Assembly: GCA_027487555.1 (NCBI GenBank)
Contig: JAIYDI010000019.1
Coordinates: 62,001-126,000, forward strand
Length of the DNA: 64,000 bases
Direction: 5' to 3'
Source: Hyphomicrobiales bacterium
Lineage (GTDB): Bacteria; Pseudomonadota; Alphaproteobacteria; Rhizobiales; Devosiaceae
Shown: piece after piece, positions 40,916-50,354 of the stretch
How positions within the stretch are numbered: the stretch's first letter is position 1
Layout: each line of letters opens with the position of its first letter
Position numbers and translations under genes: made by a program
The notes under the pieces: generated by a model
What the model saw: only the letters and a program-made list of their open reading frames with translations
Told to the model about the DNA's origin: nothing
Database searches by the model: none

Positions 40916-41850
40916 AGTCTTTCACCTATGAGCGCGCCAACACGGCCGCGGAGGCCGTGGCTGCCGTTGCTGCAATGCCCGGCGCCAAGTTCATCGCCGG
41001 TGGCACCAATCTGCTCGACCTGATGAAGCTCGGCATCGAGGCGCCGGTGCATCTGGTGGACATCAACCGTCTCGGCCTCGACGCCATCGAACCAACCGAG
41101 GCTGGTGGCCTCCGCATTGGTGCGATGGTGCGCAACACCGATCTGGCCGCGGACGCGCGCGTGCGACGTGATTATGCGGTGCTCTCCCGTGCCTTGCTTG
41201 CTGGCGCGTCGGGCCAGCTCCGCAACAAGGCCACGACGGGGGGGAACCTGCTGCAGCGGACACGCTGCGCATATTTCTACAATACCGACATGCCCTGCAA
41301 CAAGCGCAGCCCCGGCTCGGGTTGCGCCGCCGTCGGCGGCTTGAGTCACAACCATGCGGTGATGGGTGTGAGCGACGCCTGCATCGCCACCCATCCTTCA
41401 GATATGGCAGTGGCCTTGCGTGCGCTCGACGCGACGGTCGAGGTCATCTCTGCCAAGGGCAGCATGCGGATGATCCCGATCGCCGATTTCCATCGCCTTC
41501 CCGGCGATACCCCGCACCTCGAAACAAATCTCCAGGCGAACGAAATGGTCACCGCCGTCATCCTGCCAAGGCCGGTTGGCGGCACACACATCTACCGAAA
41601 GGTCCGCGAGCGTGCCTCCTACGCCTTTGCCAATATTGCCGTGGCGATGATCGTGAGGGAAGGGAAAGCGGCTCGCCTGGCGCTCGGCGGTGTGGCGCAC
41701 AAGCCATGGCGCGTCGAGGCCGCCGAAGATGCGCCGGCGGAGGGCATTGCCGACATTGTCCTTGCCGGTGCCAGACCTACCGCCGACAACGCCTACAAGC
41801 TCGATCTCACCCGCCGCACCATCGCGGCATGCCTGGGTGACGCGTCATGA
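40912..41850 (+). CDS. paoB: Molybdo-hydroxylase FAD subunit (PaoB/YagS-like)
   Basis: 312 residues from the GTG at 40912. The FAD-binding loop is [17 protein letters not shown], and [19 protein letters not shown] followed by [17 protein letters not shown] is the PaoB-type insertion whose cysteines carry an extra [4Fe-4S] cluster. This insertion separates PaoB-like proteins from ordinary xanthine dehydrogenase FAD subunits. Translationally coupled on both sides. Confidence 0.94.
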   Translation: MKSFTYERANTAAEAVAAVAAMPGAKFIAGGTNLLDLMKLGIEAPVHLVDINRLGLDAIEPTEAGGLRIGAMVRNTDLAADARVRRDYAVLSRALLAGASGQLRNKATTGGNLLQRTRCAYFYNTDMPCNKRSPGSGCAAVGGLSHNHAVMGVSDACIATHPSDMAVALRALDATVEVISAKGSMRMIPIADFHRLPGDTPHLETNLQANEMVTAVILPRPVGGTHIYRKVRERASYAFANIAVAMIVREGKAARLALGGVAHKPWRVEAAEDAPAEGIADIVLAGARPTADNAYKLDLTRRTIAACLGDAS

Positions 41851-43964
41851 TCGGGGAGGGGCTTTCGCGCACCGACGGGCCACTCAAGGTATCCGGCCGC
41901 GCCCGCTATTCCGCCGAGCGGCGCGAGATGGGCGAACCGCTGCATGGCTTTATCCTGGGCGCGGCTATCGGCAAAGGCCGGGTCGTGTCCATCGACACAA
42001 GCCGCGCCGAGGCGATGCCCGGCGTGCAGCTTGTCCTGACCCACCTCAACGCTCCGCCACAGGCCGAGGTGATTCCCAAGTCCGACATACTCGATGTACA
42101 GCCGCAACTGACGACCGACGTGATCGCGCACTATGGAGCGCCAGTCGCGTTCGTAGTGGCCGATACGTTCGAGCAGGCGCGCGCCGCCGCAGCATTGATC
42201 GATATTGGCTATGAAGTCGTCGCCGGCGAGTTCGTGCTCGACGAGAACTCGGCCGCTCCCGAATGGCATGACGAGTCCCGGCTCGGCGACCTCGACGCTG
42301 CCATGGCCGCCGGGGCAGCCACCATCGACGCGGTTTACGCCACGCCCTATCACTTTTCCCAGCCCATGGAGCTGCACGCCTGCATCGCAGACTGGCGCAA
42401 CGGGCATCTGACGCTCCACATCGCTGCGCAGATGGTCGCGCAACTCGCCGACGCGGTTGCCGACACCATTCTCATCGACCGGAGCTGCATCACCGTGGAC
42501 AGCAGCTTTGTCGGTGGCGGCTTCGGCGCCAAGATCGCGCTGCATGCCGAGGCTATACTGAGTGCCCTCGCAACGCGACAACTCAACCGACCGGTTCAGC
42601 TCGTGCTGACCCGGCGGCAGGGCTTCACCATTGCCGGCCACCGCCCCGCTTCTATCAGCCGTGTCCGCCTTGCTGCGACGCGCGAAGGCCAGCTGACGGG
42701 TATCGGCCATGACGCAAATATTCAGGTCTCGCCCGAGGGCAACTGGAAGGAAGGCGTCGCCACGGTAGCGCGCGCGCTATACGCCGCCCCCAACCGCCTG
42801 ACTCGCACCCGTCACTCCGAACTCGATACCGGCGTGTGCGAACCGGTACGGGGCCCCGGCGAAGTGCCGGGGCTGATGGTTTTCGAATCCGCCCTGGACG
42901 AGCTGGCGGAAAAACTCGGCATCGATCCGCTGGAACTCCGCATTCGCAATGACACGGCCATCGATCCGGAAAAGCACCGCCCGCTGAGTGGCCGCCGCCT
43001 CGTTGAATGCCTGCGCGAAGGCGCGGCACGTTTCGGCTGGGACCAGCGGCCCAAAACACCGGCCAGCCGCCGCGACGGCCGCTGGCTGATCGGCTACGGC
43101 GTCGGCTCGTCCATCCGTGGCCACTACCAGACGACCGCCGAAGCGCGTGTCCGCCTCGATCCGGACGGTCAGGTGATTGTCCAGACGGATATGACCGATA
43201 TCGGCACCGGTACCTATACCATCGCCGCGCAGGTCGCCGCCGCGGCACTCGGCGTACCGGTCGGACAGGTGCGGGTCGAGCTTGCGCGCTCCAACCTGCC
43301 GCGCGGCAATGGCGCCGGCGGTTCGTGGGGCTCGGGCAACACCTCTGTCGCCATCGACCGGGCCTGCCAGGCACTCAGGGAGAAGCTCGGGCGCGTCGCC
43401 GGCACGGGCTACAACGATCTGTTTGCCGAAGTCCGCCGGCACTTCCCCACCGGCATCGAAGCCGTCGGCTCAACGCGCGGCATGGACGACGAGCCCAGTT
43501 ACGAGAACTTCTCGATCTTCACCTATGGCGCCACCTTCACCGAGGTTGGCGTCGACATCATGACCGGGGAAACCCGCATCCGACGGATGCTCGGCGTGTT
43601 CTCCGCTGGCCGCATTCTCAATGCCAAGACCGCCCGCTCCCAGCTGCTTGGCGGAATGATCTGGGGGATCTCCGCCGCCCTGCACGAGGCAGCCCATGTC
43701 GATCCGCGCAATGGCGCCTGGGTCAATGGTGATTTCGCCGAGTACCTCGTCCCTACCCATGCCGACGTCCCCCAGATCGAGGCTATCGCGCTCGACGATT
43801 TCGACGGCGCAGCCAACCATCTTGGGTCCAAGGGCATTGGCGAGCTCGGCTCCGGCGGTACGGCCGGGTCGGTCGCCAACGCCGTCTACAACGCTACCGG
43901 TGTGCGCGTTCGGGACTTTCCGATCACAATCTCAAAGCTGCTCCCCGGCTTGCCGAAAATCTGA
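41847..43964 (+). CDS. paoC: Molybdo-hydroxylase Mo-cofactor subunit (PaoC/YagR-like)
   Basis: 705 residues, somewhat shorter than xanthine dehydrogenase large subunits and close to PaoC (about 730). Cofactor-binding elements [15 protein letters not shown] and [18 protein letters not shown] are present, and the catalytic base Glu lies in [16 protein letters not shown] near the C-terminus. It hydroxylates aldehydes or N-heterocycles using water. The 3' end overlaps the convergent MocA-like gene by 33 bases. No export signal. Confidence 0.93.
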   Translation: MIGEGLSRTDGPLKVSGRARYSAERREMGEPLHGFILGAAIGKGRVVSIDTSRAEAMPGVQLVLTHLNAPPQAEVIPKSDILDVQPQLTTDVIAHYGAPVAFVVADTFEQARAAAALIDIGYEVVAGEFVLDENSAAPEWHDESRLGDLDAAMAAGAATIDAVYATPYHFSQPMELHACIADWRNGHLTLHIAAQMVAQLADAVADTILIDRSCITVDSSFVGGGFGAKIALHAEAILSALATRQLNRPVQLVLTRRQGFTIAGHRPASISRVRLAATREGQLTGIGHDANIQVSPEGNWKEGVATVARALYAAPNRLTRTRHSELDTGVCEPVRGPGEVPGLMVFESALDELAEKLGIDPLELRIRNDTAIDPEKHRPLSGRRLVECLREGAARFGWDQRPKTPASRRDGRWLIGYGVGSSIRGHYQTTAEARVRLDPDGQVIVQTDMTDIGTGTYTIAAQVAAAALGVPVGQVRVELARSNLPRGNGAGGSWGSGNTSVAIDRACQALREKLGRVAGTGYNDLFAEVRRHFPTGIEAVGSTRGMDDEPSYENFSIFTYGATFTEVGVDIMTGETRIRRMLGVFSAGRILNAKTARSQLLGGMIWGISAALHEAAHVDPRNGAWVNGDFAEYLVPTHADVPQIEAIALDDFDGAANHLGSKGIGELGSGGTAGSVANAVYNATGVRVRDFPITISKLLPGLPKI

Positions 43965-44504
43965 CGGCAGGTCGAAGTCGCGCACCATTTCTGGCGTCGC
44001 GCGGATCACCACCGCGTCCCGCAGCAGATGGCGCGCGCCGCCATCGCCCGTCAGTTGGGTCAGTGCCGAAAGGATACTGTGCGAGAAGACCGCTGGTGGG
44101 CTCCTGACCCCTTCGGCCTCAGTCGCCACCAGGTTGCCTCCGGCAGCCATCAGCAGGCGAAGATGCGCCGCCGTAACGAAGGGCATGTCGGCGAGGCACA
44201 CCAGCATTCGCGCCGCTCCCAGGTCCAGGGCCCGTCGGGCGCCGAGCGCCAGCGACGATGCCATCCCCCGTCCGGGCTCGCCATTCTCGACAATCTCGAA
44301 CCCCTGCGCGGTAAAGAGCGTTTCCCGGTCTGCGCTGGCTGAACAGATGGCAACGCGATGGGCAACATCCAGCGCAGCCAAGGTCGCGGCGATATGGGCT
44401 GCCAATGGCTTGCCCTGAAGCGGAGAGAGCAGCTTGTCGCCACCAAACCGCCGTGAAAGTCCAGCGGCCAATACAACGGCGATGGTGACGTCAGACCCGT
44501 TCAC
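43932..44504 (-). CDS. Molybdenum cofactor cytidylyltransferase-like protein (MocA/MobA family)
   Basis: 190 residues from the GTG at 44504, overlapping the upstream XdhC-like gene by 14 bases. The nucleotide-binding N-terminus VVLAAGLSRRFGGDKLL and the LVCLADMPFV motif identify the NTP-transferase fold of MobA/MocA. PaoABC uses the cytosine dinucleotide form of the cofactor, so a CTP-dependent MocA-like activity fits, though CTP versus GTP specificity cannot be fixed by eye. It converges on paoC. Confidence 0.9.
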   Translation of the reverse strand: MNGSDVTIAVVLAAGLSRRFGGDKLLSPLQGKPLAAHIAATLAALDVAHRVAICSASADRETLFTAQGFEIVENGEPGRGMASSLALGARRALDLGAARMLVCLADMPFVTAAHLRLLMAAGGNLVATEAEGVRSPPAVFSHSILSALTQLTGDGGARHLLRDAVVIRATPEMVRDFDLPSDFRQAGEQL

Positions 44505-45459
44505 GTCGGGCCCGTTCCGCGGTGATTTCGGCCAGTACCGACAAGGCCAGCATGCCCGGCTCGTGCGCCCGGTCGATGAGCCCGATCGGTCCATGAATCC
44601 GGTCGATCTGCGCCGCCGGCACCCCAATCGCTGCCAACCGCTCGCGCCGTTTGGCGTGCGTCTTCACGCTCCCCAGCGCGCCTACATAAAACCCCGAGCC
44701 GGCCACCGCCTGCGTTAGCAAGGCGTCCTCCCACTCATGCTCGTGGAACAGCAGCACCGTCGCCGTCCACGGGTCGATCGGCAGCGTAGGCGTCCGTGTT
44801 GGATCGTGCAGCCGCGTGATCGTTCCCAGCTCGGCGGCCTGGTCCGGGCTGGCGAGCCAGAGGTCGAACTCCGCCGCCGCCGCGACGCGCGCCAGCACCT
44901 CGAAATCCGGACCGCGTCCGCAGAGCACCAGTTTGGTCCTCGGCAGGAAGCCACGAACAAAGGCGCCATTCACCCAACCTGTCTTCGCGAACTCTTGTAC
45001 CGCCGCTTGCGATGCACCCGCTTGGAACGCAATCGCAAACGCCTCGCGTCGCTCGAACAGCGCCAGGGCCTCGGCGAGCATCTGCGTGCTCGGGGACACA
45101 TGCACCAGCAGGTCCACGCCACCCCCGCAGGGAAAACGGATATCGATGAACCGCGATCCCCTGCCGAAGCGCAGGATCTCGTCGCGGCCCCGGGCAATCA
45201 TCGGTACGACTTCGGCGGCAATTGCGGCCTCGACGCAGCCCCCGGACACGTGGCCGACATGCCGTCCGTCCTCCAGCACTGCCATATGGGTGCCGAGCGG
45301 CTTCGGGGCACCGCCCTCGATGTGCGAAATGGTCACAAGCGCACCGCGGAGGCCTGCGTCTCGTGCCCGCGCTAGAAACAGAAATGGCGCCGCTTCCCGA
45401 TCTGCGACACTGTGAAGTTCACAGATCGGCACGCTGCCATCAGGTCTACCAGTTGGCAC
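44491..45459 (-). CDS. XdhC family molybdo-enzyme maturation protein
   Basis: 322 residues. N-terminal XdhC/CoxI region (LVTISHIEGGAPKPLGTHMAV, VSGGCVEAAIAAEV) and a C-terminal Rossmann XdhC_C region (VLCGRGPDFEVLARVAAAAEF, YVGALGSVKTHAKRRERL, RIHGPIGLIDRAHEPGMLA). PaoD/XdhC proteins sulfurate the cofactor and insert it into the large subunit. It is encoded with the MocA-like protein in a small operon convergent to paoABC. Confidence 0.93.
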   Translation of the reverse strand: MPTGRPDGSVPICELHSVADREAAPFLFLARARDAGLRGALVTISHIEGGAPKPLGTHMAVLEDGRHVGHVSGGCVEAAIAAEVVPMIARGRDEILRFGRGSRFIDIRFPCGGGVDLLVHVSPSTQMLAEALALFERREAFAIAFQAGASQAAVQEFAKTGWVNGAFVRGFLPRTKLVLCGRGPDFEVLARVAAAAEFDLWLASPDQAAELGTITRLHDPTRTPTLPIDPWTATVLLFHEHEWEDALLTQAVAGSGFYVGALGSVKTHAKRRERLAAIGVPAAQIDRIHGPIGLIDRAHEPGMLALSVLAEITAERARRERV

Positions 45460-45797
45460 CTGCTTCTCCCCAGCCCGGTTTCACCAACTCTAGACCCGAA
45501 GCCGCAATGGTCAAGTCGATGCGCTGACGGAGGGAACGTGTCGGCCGCGCCGGAGCGTTGTCTCGTGGTCGCGAAGATGGAAGCGAACTGTCCGGTTCCA
45601 TACAGGTCTGCGCCCAAGATGATGTGCGGATTGTCGAGGCTGCGGCAAGGCGCGAACTGACCTGAGGCCCAACTGCCGTCCGGCTTTGGGAGTTAGGTCG
45701 GCTCCAGCTTGTCTATTGCGCTTGAGACCCGTCCCGCGCGCTTGTATGGACGGCGCGCAAATCGCGTATACTACATGTCGCTTCTGGAGCCAGAGTG
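45460..45797 (+). other. Divergent promoter region, xdhC-like / gntR
   Basis: About 340 bases without a gene. A GTATAC palindrome (45766-45771) in GCGTATACTACATG lies about 30 bases before the GntR start and could be an auto-regulatory half of a GntR operator. Confidence 0.4.
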
Positions 45798-46529
45798 ATG
45801 ACCGCAGTCGTGGACCGGGTTGAGATCGCCTACCGTGCGCTTCGCCAGGCGATCATCGAGCAGGCGCTGCTGCCCGGCACCAGGTTGCCCGAGGACGAAT
45901 TGGGGCGTCACTTCGGTATGAGCCGCACACTGGCGCGGACCGTGCTGACCCGTCTCCAGTCACTCGGCCTCGTCGACACGGTCCACAAGCGTACCGCCAC
46001 CGTTGCCCAGCCGAGCCTTCAGGACGCCAGGGAAGTCTTCGCCGTGCGGCGGGCGCTCGAGCGAGAAGTCGTGCGCCTCGTTGCCCGGCGCTGGAATGCC
46101 ACGATAGAGGCTGCGCTCGAGGCCCACGTGCGAGAAGAGGCGGAGGCGGTCGCCCAGAGAAACACTCGGGTTTCGATGCGTCTCGCCGGCGAGTTTCATC
46201 TGCGCCTTGCAGAGCACGCGGGTAACGCTGTGCTGGAGCGATACCTCAGCGAGCTCGTGTCGCGCTGCTCGCTGATCCTTGCCGTCTACAGCCGCCCCCA
46301 TTCCGCCGAATGCGCCGTCAACGAGCATTCCGCCATCATCGATGCCTTGCGGCAGGGGGATGCGGCGAGGGTCGAGGCCTTGATGGAGAGCCATCTCGGT
46401 CTCGTCGAAACTCGCGCGCTGATCGCCGATGGCTCCGGCGAGCCGCCGGCCTTGGCCGCCGTGCTGGGCCGCTACAGTCCTCCTGCAGCGACCAACCTGC
46501 CGGCCTCCCGCCTGAAACGCATCGGCTGA
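45798..46529 (+). CDS. GntR family regulator, FadR/FCD subfamily
   Basis: 243 residues from the ATG at 45798 (a GTG directly before it is an alternative). Winged helix: YRALRQAIIEQALLPGTRLP, EDELGRHFGMSRTLARTVL and RLQSLGLV. The all-helical FCD domain follows with AREVFAVRRALEREVVRL, GEFHLRLAEHAGNAVLERYL and the metal-binding His in NEHSAIIDALRQGD. It probably controls the downstream ABC importer and amidohydrolase genes, whose promoter region carries a GTATGCATG inverted repeat. Confidence 0.94.
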   Translation: MTAVVDRVEIAYRALRQAIIEQALLPGTRLPEDELGRHFGMSRTLARTVLTRLQSLGLVDTVHKRTATVAQPSLQDAREVFAVRRALEREVVRLVARRWNATIEAALEAHVREEAEAVAQRNTRVSMRLAGEFHLRLAEHAGNAVLERYLSELVSRCSLILAVYSRPHSAECAVNEHSAIIDALRQGDAARVEALMESHLGLVETRALIADGSGEPPALAAVLGRYSPPAATNLPASRLKRIG

Positions 46530-46677
46530 GTTGCGCGTTTTTTCATCGAGTGAGCTTTTCTGCATAATTTGTCGCCAGTCACGAGTGGGCGCTGGGTGTT
46601 CGCTCGCGTGCAGCGGGCCATCGTCTCTCGGGAAATAAGCTCGACACGCCATGGGGATGGCCGCTCCGAACAGCTGT

Positions 46678-46718
46678 GTATGCATGTTCGGATACCAAAT
46701 GGCACGCATCATGCATAC
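46678..46718 (+). promoter_or_regulatory. Operator candidate: GTATGCATG inverted repeat
   Basis: GTATGCATG (46678-46686) and CATGCATAC (46710-46718), spaced 23 bases, 35 bases before the ABC ATPase start. Each arm contains palindromic ATGCAT. A likely site for the GntR protein encoded immediately upstream. Confidence 0.55.
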
Positions 46719-46753
46719 CAGATGCTGAAGAGCCATCCGGGGTGTCGCGCCGA

Positions 46754-48322
46754 ATGCCGTTGCCTGAAACCGATCCTGGTCGCCAGTTCCGCCTCGAGCT
46801 GAGAGGGATTTCCAAGTCCTATCCGGCGGTGCGCGCCAATGACCGCATCGACCTGACCGTGGCTCCTGGTGAGATCCATGCCGTGGTCGGTGAGAACGGC
46901 GCCGGCAAGTCCACGCTGATGAAGATCATCTACGGCATGGTCCGGCCCGATGCAGGCGACGTGCTCTGGAATGGTCGCGAAACGCAGATCAGCTCACCTG
47001 CCGAGGCGCAGCGGCTCGGCATAGGCATGGTGTTTCAGCACTTTGCCTTGTTCGACACCCTGACGGTTGCCGAGAACATCGCCCTCGCGCTGCCAGAAAA
47101 GCTGCCGCTCAAGGCCGTCGCTGCGCGCATCGTGGAGGTTGCGTCGCGTTATGGCCTGCCGGTCGATCCGGGCCGCCACATCTACACCATGTCGGTGGGC
47201 GAACGGCAGCGGGTGGAGATCATCCGCTCCCTGCTGCAAAAGCCGGGTCTCCTGATCATGGATGAACCGACTTCAGTCCTGACGCCGCAGGCAGTGGACA
47301 CCCTGTTCGTCACGCTGCGCGAACTGGCAGCCGATGGCTGCTCGATCCTCTATATCAGCCACAAGCTCGACGAGATTCGCGCCCTCTGCGAGCGCGCCAC
47401 CATCCTGCGCGGCGGCAAGGTCACTGGCGTCTGCGACCCGCGCCGCGAGTCATCGAACGCGATGGCACGGATGATGATCGGCGCCGACATTCAGGCGATC
47501 AGCTCTGCCCGGACGGTCAGCGCAGGGAGCGAACGCCTCGCCATCCACAATCTCAGCCTGCCGGCTTCCGACCCATTCGGCACGACGCTCAGCGACATCT
47601 CCCTGTCGATCCGTGGTGGCGAGGTGCTCGGCATTGCCGGCGTCTCCGGCAACGGTCAGCAGGAACTGCTGGCGGCACTATCGGGCGAGACAATGTTCGC
47701 CGACCCGCAAGTCATCACCATCGATGGCAAACCGGCTGCCAATCTCGATCCGCGCCAGCGTCGCGCCATCGGGCTGAGTTCAGTTCCCGAAGACCGGCTG
47801 GGGCGGGGCGCAATTCCCTCCCTGCCGCTGAGCGAGAATGCGCTCCTTACCAATGGTGGCCCGGACTCGGTGCGTGGCGGGTTCATCCGTCTCGACAAGG
47901 TGAAGGCCTTTGCCGAACGGTGCATCGCCGAGTTCGGGGTGCGCGGCGGCACTGCAGATTCGCCGGCGGGCAGCCTGTCCGGCGGCAACCTGCAGAAGTT
48001 CATTGTCGGACGCGAGATCCTGCAGGCGCCCGGCGTGCTGGTTGTGGCGCAGCCGACCTGGGGCGTCGATATCGGCGCGGCGATCGCCATCCGGCAGGCT
48101 ATCCTCGACCTCAGGGCCAAGGGTGCGGCCGTCCTCGTCATCTCCGAAGAACTCGACGAACTGTTCGAGATCGCCGACCGCATCGCGGTGATCGCCTCTG
48201 GCCGACTGTCGCCCTCGGTGCCGCGCGGCCGGTTCGACCGCGACGCCATCGGCCTTGCCATGTCCGGCCAGTTTGCCGCTGCGTCCAACCGGTCGGAGGC
48301 CTCTCGTGTCCATTCGGTTTGA
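46754..48322 (+). CDS. BMP-type ABC importer ATPase with two nucleotide-binding domains
   Basis: 522 residues from the ATG at 46754. The first domain has Walker A GENGAGKSTLMKIIYG, signature MSVGERQRVEIIRSLL and Walker B LLIMDEPTSVLTP. The second has the degenerate GVSGNGQQELLAALSG loop and LSGGNLQKFIVGREIL. This tandem RbsA/YufO-like layout goes with nucleoside and purine importers using BMP-type binding proteins. It overlaps the permease gene by 17 bases. Confidence 0.95.
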   Translation: MPLPETDPGRQFRLELRGISKSYPAVRANDRIDLTVAPGEIHAVVGENGAGKSTLMKIIYGMVRPDAGDVLWNGRETQISSPAEAQRLGIGMVFQHFALFDTLTVAENIALALPEKLPLKAVAARIVEVASRYGLPVDPGRHIYTMSVGERQRVEIIRSLLQKPGLLIMDEPTSVLTPQAVDTLFVTLRELAADGCSILYISHKLDEIRALCERATILRGGKVTGVCDPRRESSNAMARMMIGADIQAISSARTVSAGSERLAIHNLSLPASDPFGTTLSDISLSIRGGEVLGIAGVSGNGQQELLAALSGETMFADPQVITIDGKPAANLDPRQRRAIGLSSVPEDRLGRGAIPSLPLSENALLTNGGPDSVRGGFIRLDKVKAFAERCIAEFGVRGGTADSPAGSLSGGNLQKFIVGREILQAPGVLVVAQPTWGVDIGAAIAIRQAILDLRAKGAAVLVISEELDELFEIADRIAVIASGRLSPSVPRGRFDRDAIGLAMSGQFAAASNRSEASRVHSV

Positions 48323-49400
48323 GCTGCGGGCGCAGCCCTCCAGAACGATGGTCTGGCTGTCGCCGATCATTGCCATCACGCTGACCTGTTGCGTCGCCAT
48401 GGTAATCTTTGCGTTGGCCGGGTTGGAGCCGGTTTCTGCTCTTGCCACTTTCATCTTCTCGCCGCTGGCGGACCTCTATTCCGTTGGCGAACTGCTCATC
48501 AAGGCCGCGCCCCTTGTCCTGATCGCCGTGGGTCTGGCCGTCGGCTTCCGCGCGGGCGTCTGGAATGTCGGCGGCGAAGGCCAGCTCATTCTCGGCGTCA
48601 TCTTTGGCGGTTTCATTGCCTTGACCTTTGGCCCCACGGGCGGCGTCTGGGTGCTGCCGGTCATGGTGGTGGGCGGAGCGATCGGCGGCGCCATCTGGGC
48701 AGGCATTCCGGCGTTCCTGCGCACCCATTTCAATGCCAGCGAAATCCTCACCAGCCTGATGCTCAACTACGTGGCGCAGCTCTGGCTGAGCTACCTGATC
48801 TTCGGGCCGTGGCGCGATCCGGCGGGGTTCAACTTCCCGCAGTCCGCGCCGCTGGCGCCGTCGGCACTGTTTCCCACCCTGATCGACGGGACGCGGGCCA
48901 ATGCCAGCATTCTGATCGCGCTGGTGGCCGTCGGCCTCGGCTGGGCGCTGATGAGCAAGAGCTTTGTCGGCTTCCAGCTCAAGGTCACCGGCCTTTCCGA
49001 GGGGGCCGCCAAGTACGCCGGATTCAGTGCCAAGCGAGCGGTATGGATCGGTATGCTGGCGGGTGGCGTCGCAGCAGGCATTGCCGGGGTCGGTGAAATC
49101 GCAGGTCCGCTCGGCCAGATTTTTCCCACGGCCTCGCCGGGTTACGGCTACGCCGCCATAATCGTGGCCTTCCTCGGTCGCCTCAACCCAATTGGCATCC
49201 TCTTCTCGGGCCTTTTGATGTCGCTGCTCTATCTGAGCGGTGACGTTGCCCAAATGTCGCTGGGGCTGCCGTCCTCGATCACCGGTCTCTTCCAGGGCAC
49301 GCTGCTGTTCTTCCTGCTCACCGCGGACGTGCTGATCCACTACCGCCTGCGCGCGACCAGCGCAGCAGGTGCACCCAAGGGAGCAGCCAATGGGCTTTGA
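48306..49400 (+). CDS. BMP-type ABC importer permease (YufP-like)
   Basis: 364 residues from the GTG at 48306. About ten membrane segments; AVGFRAGVWNVGGEGQLILG is the typical motif of this permease family (RbsC-like, nucleoside type), and GFSAKRAVWIGMLAGGVAAG and FLGRLNPIGILFSGLL support it. Overlaps the ATPase gene at its 5' end and the next permease by 11 bases. Confidence 0.94.
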   Translation: MSIRFELRAQPSRTMVWLSPIIAITLTCCVAMVIFALAGLEPVSALATFIFSPLADLYSVGELLIKAAPLVLIAVGLAVGFRAGVWNVGGEGQLILGVIFGGFIALTFGPTGGVWVLPVMVVGGAIGGAIWAGIPAFLRTHFNASEILTSLMLNYVAQLWLSYLIFGPWRDPAGFNFPQSAPLAPSALFPTLIDGTRANASILIALVAVGLGWALMSKSFVGFQLKVTGLSEGAAKYAGFSAKRAVWIGMLAGGVAAGIAGVGEIAGPLGQIFPTASPGYGYAAIIVAFLGRLNPIGILFSGLLMSLLYLSGDVAQMSLGLPSSITGLFQGTLLFFLLTADVLIHYRLRATSAAGAPKGAANGL

Positions 49401-50313
49401 TCTTCTCCCGATCCTCCTCTCTACCCTGATCGCCGGCACGCCGCTGGTTTACGCCGGATTGGGTGAACTGATCACCGAGCGGGCGGGCGTCCTCAACATG
49501 GGTGTCGAAGGCACCATGGTGACTGGCGCGGTGGTGGCCTTCGCCGTGGCGCTGACCACCGGCAACCTTTGGCTCGGCGTTCTGGCAGCCATGGCAGCCG
49601 GCGCGCTGCTGTCGCTGCTTTTTGCCGTTCTCGCCATCAGCTTTCGCGCCAACCAGCTCGCCGTTGGCCTTGCCATGACGATCTTTGGCACCGGACTCGG
49701 CTCCTATCTCGGTAGGCCATATGTCGGCATGGCGTTGGTCCAGGATGCGACCCAGGCCGGCGGCGGGCTCGCGCAACTGCCGGTCATCGGCCCGTTGTTC
49801 AGCGCCGTCCATCCGCTGATCTGGCTATCCTGGATCCTGTTTGCAGCGGTCTGGTATTTCCTCGCACGCAGTCGGGCAGGGCTGGCCCTGCGGGCCGTCG
49901 GCGAGGCGCCGACCTCAGCCCACGCCATCGGCTATCCGGTGGTGCGTATCCGCTATTGGGCCACACTCTTTGGCGGCGCCATGTCGGGGATTGCTGGGGC
50001 TTACATGTCCACGGTCTATGCCTCGCTCTGGACCGAAGGACTCATCGCCGGACGCGGCTGGATCGCCGTGGCGCTCGTTGTCTTCGCCACCTGGCGGCCC
50101 GAGCGCTGCATTGCCGGCGCCTACCTCTTTGGCGGCGCCACCATGGCGCAGCTCTTTGCGCAGAGCGCCGGTATCGGCCTGCCGTCCGAACTGATGTCGG
50201 CTCTGCCCTACCTCGCCACCATCGTCGTGCTCGTTCTCATCTCCCGGGACGCATCCCTTATGCGCCTCAGCGTCCCGGCCTCTCTGGGCAAGCCCTTCAA
50301 TCCGCAAGGGTAA
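49390..50313 (+). CDS. BMP-type ABC importer permease (YufQ-like)
   Basis: 307 residues from the ATG at 49390. Motifs ITERAGVLNMGVEGTMVTGA and RAVGEAPTSAHAIGYPVVRI identify the second permease of nucleoside/purine BMP importers. About eight to ten membrane segments. Confidence 0.94.
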   Translation: MGFDLLPILLSTLIAGTPLVYAGLGELITERAGVLNMGVEGTMVTGAVVAFAVALTTGNLWLGVLAAMAAGALLSLLFAVLAISFRANQLAVGLAMTIFGTGLGSYLGRPYVGMALVQDATQAGGGLAQLPVIGPLFSAVHPLIWLSWILFAAVWYFLARSRAGLALRAVGEAPTSAHAIGYPVVRIRYWATLFGGAMSGIAGAYMSTVYASLWTEGLIAGRGWIAVALVVFATWRPERCIAGAYLFGGATMAQLFAQSAGIGLPSELMSALPYLATIVVLVLISRDASLMRLSVPASLGKPFNPQG

Positions 50314-50354
50314 CCCGCCTCGTCCCCCGAAACGTTTCAACAGGAAGGAAGACC

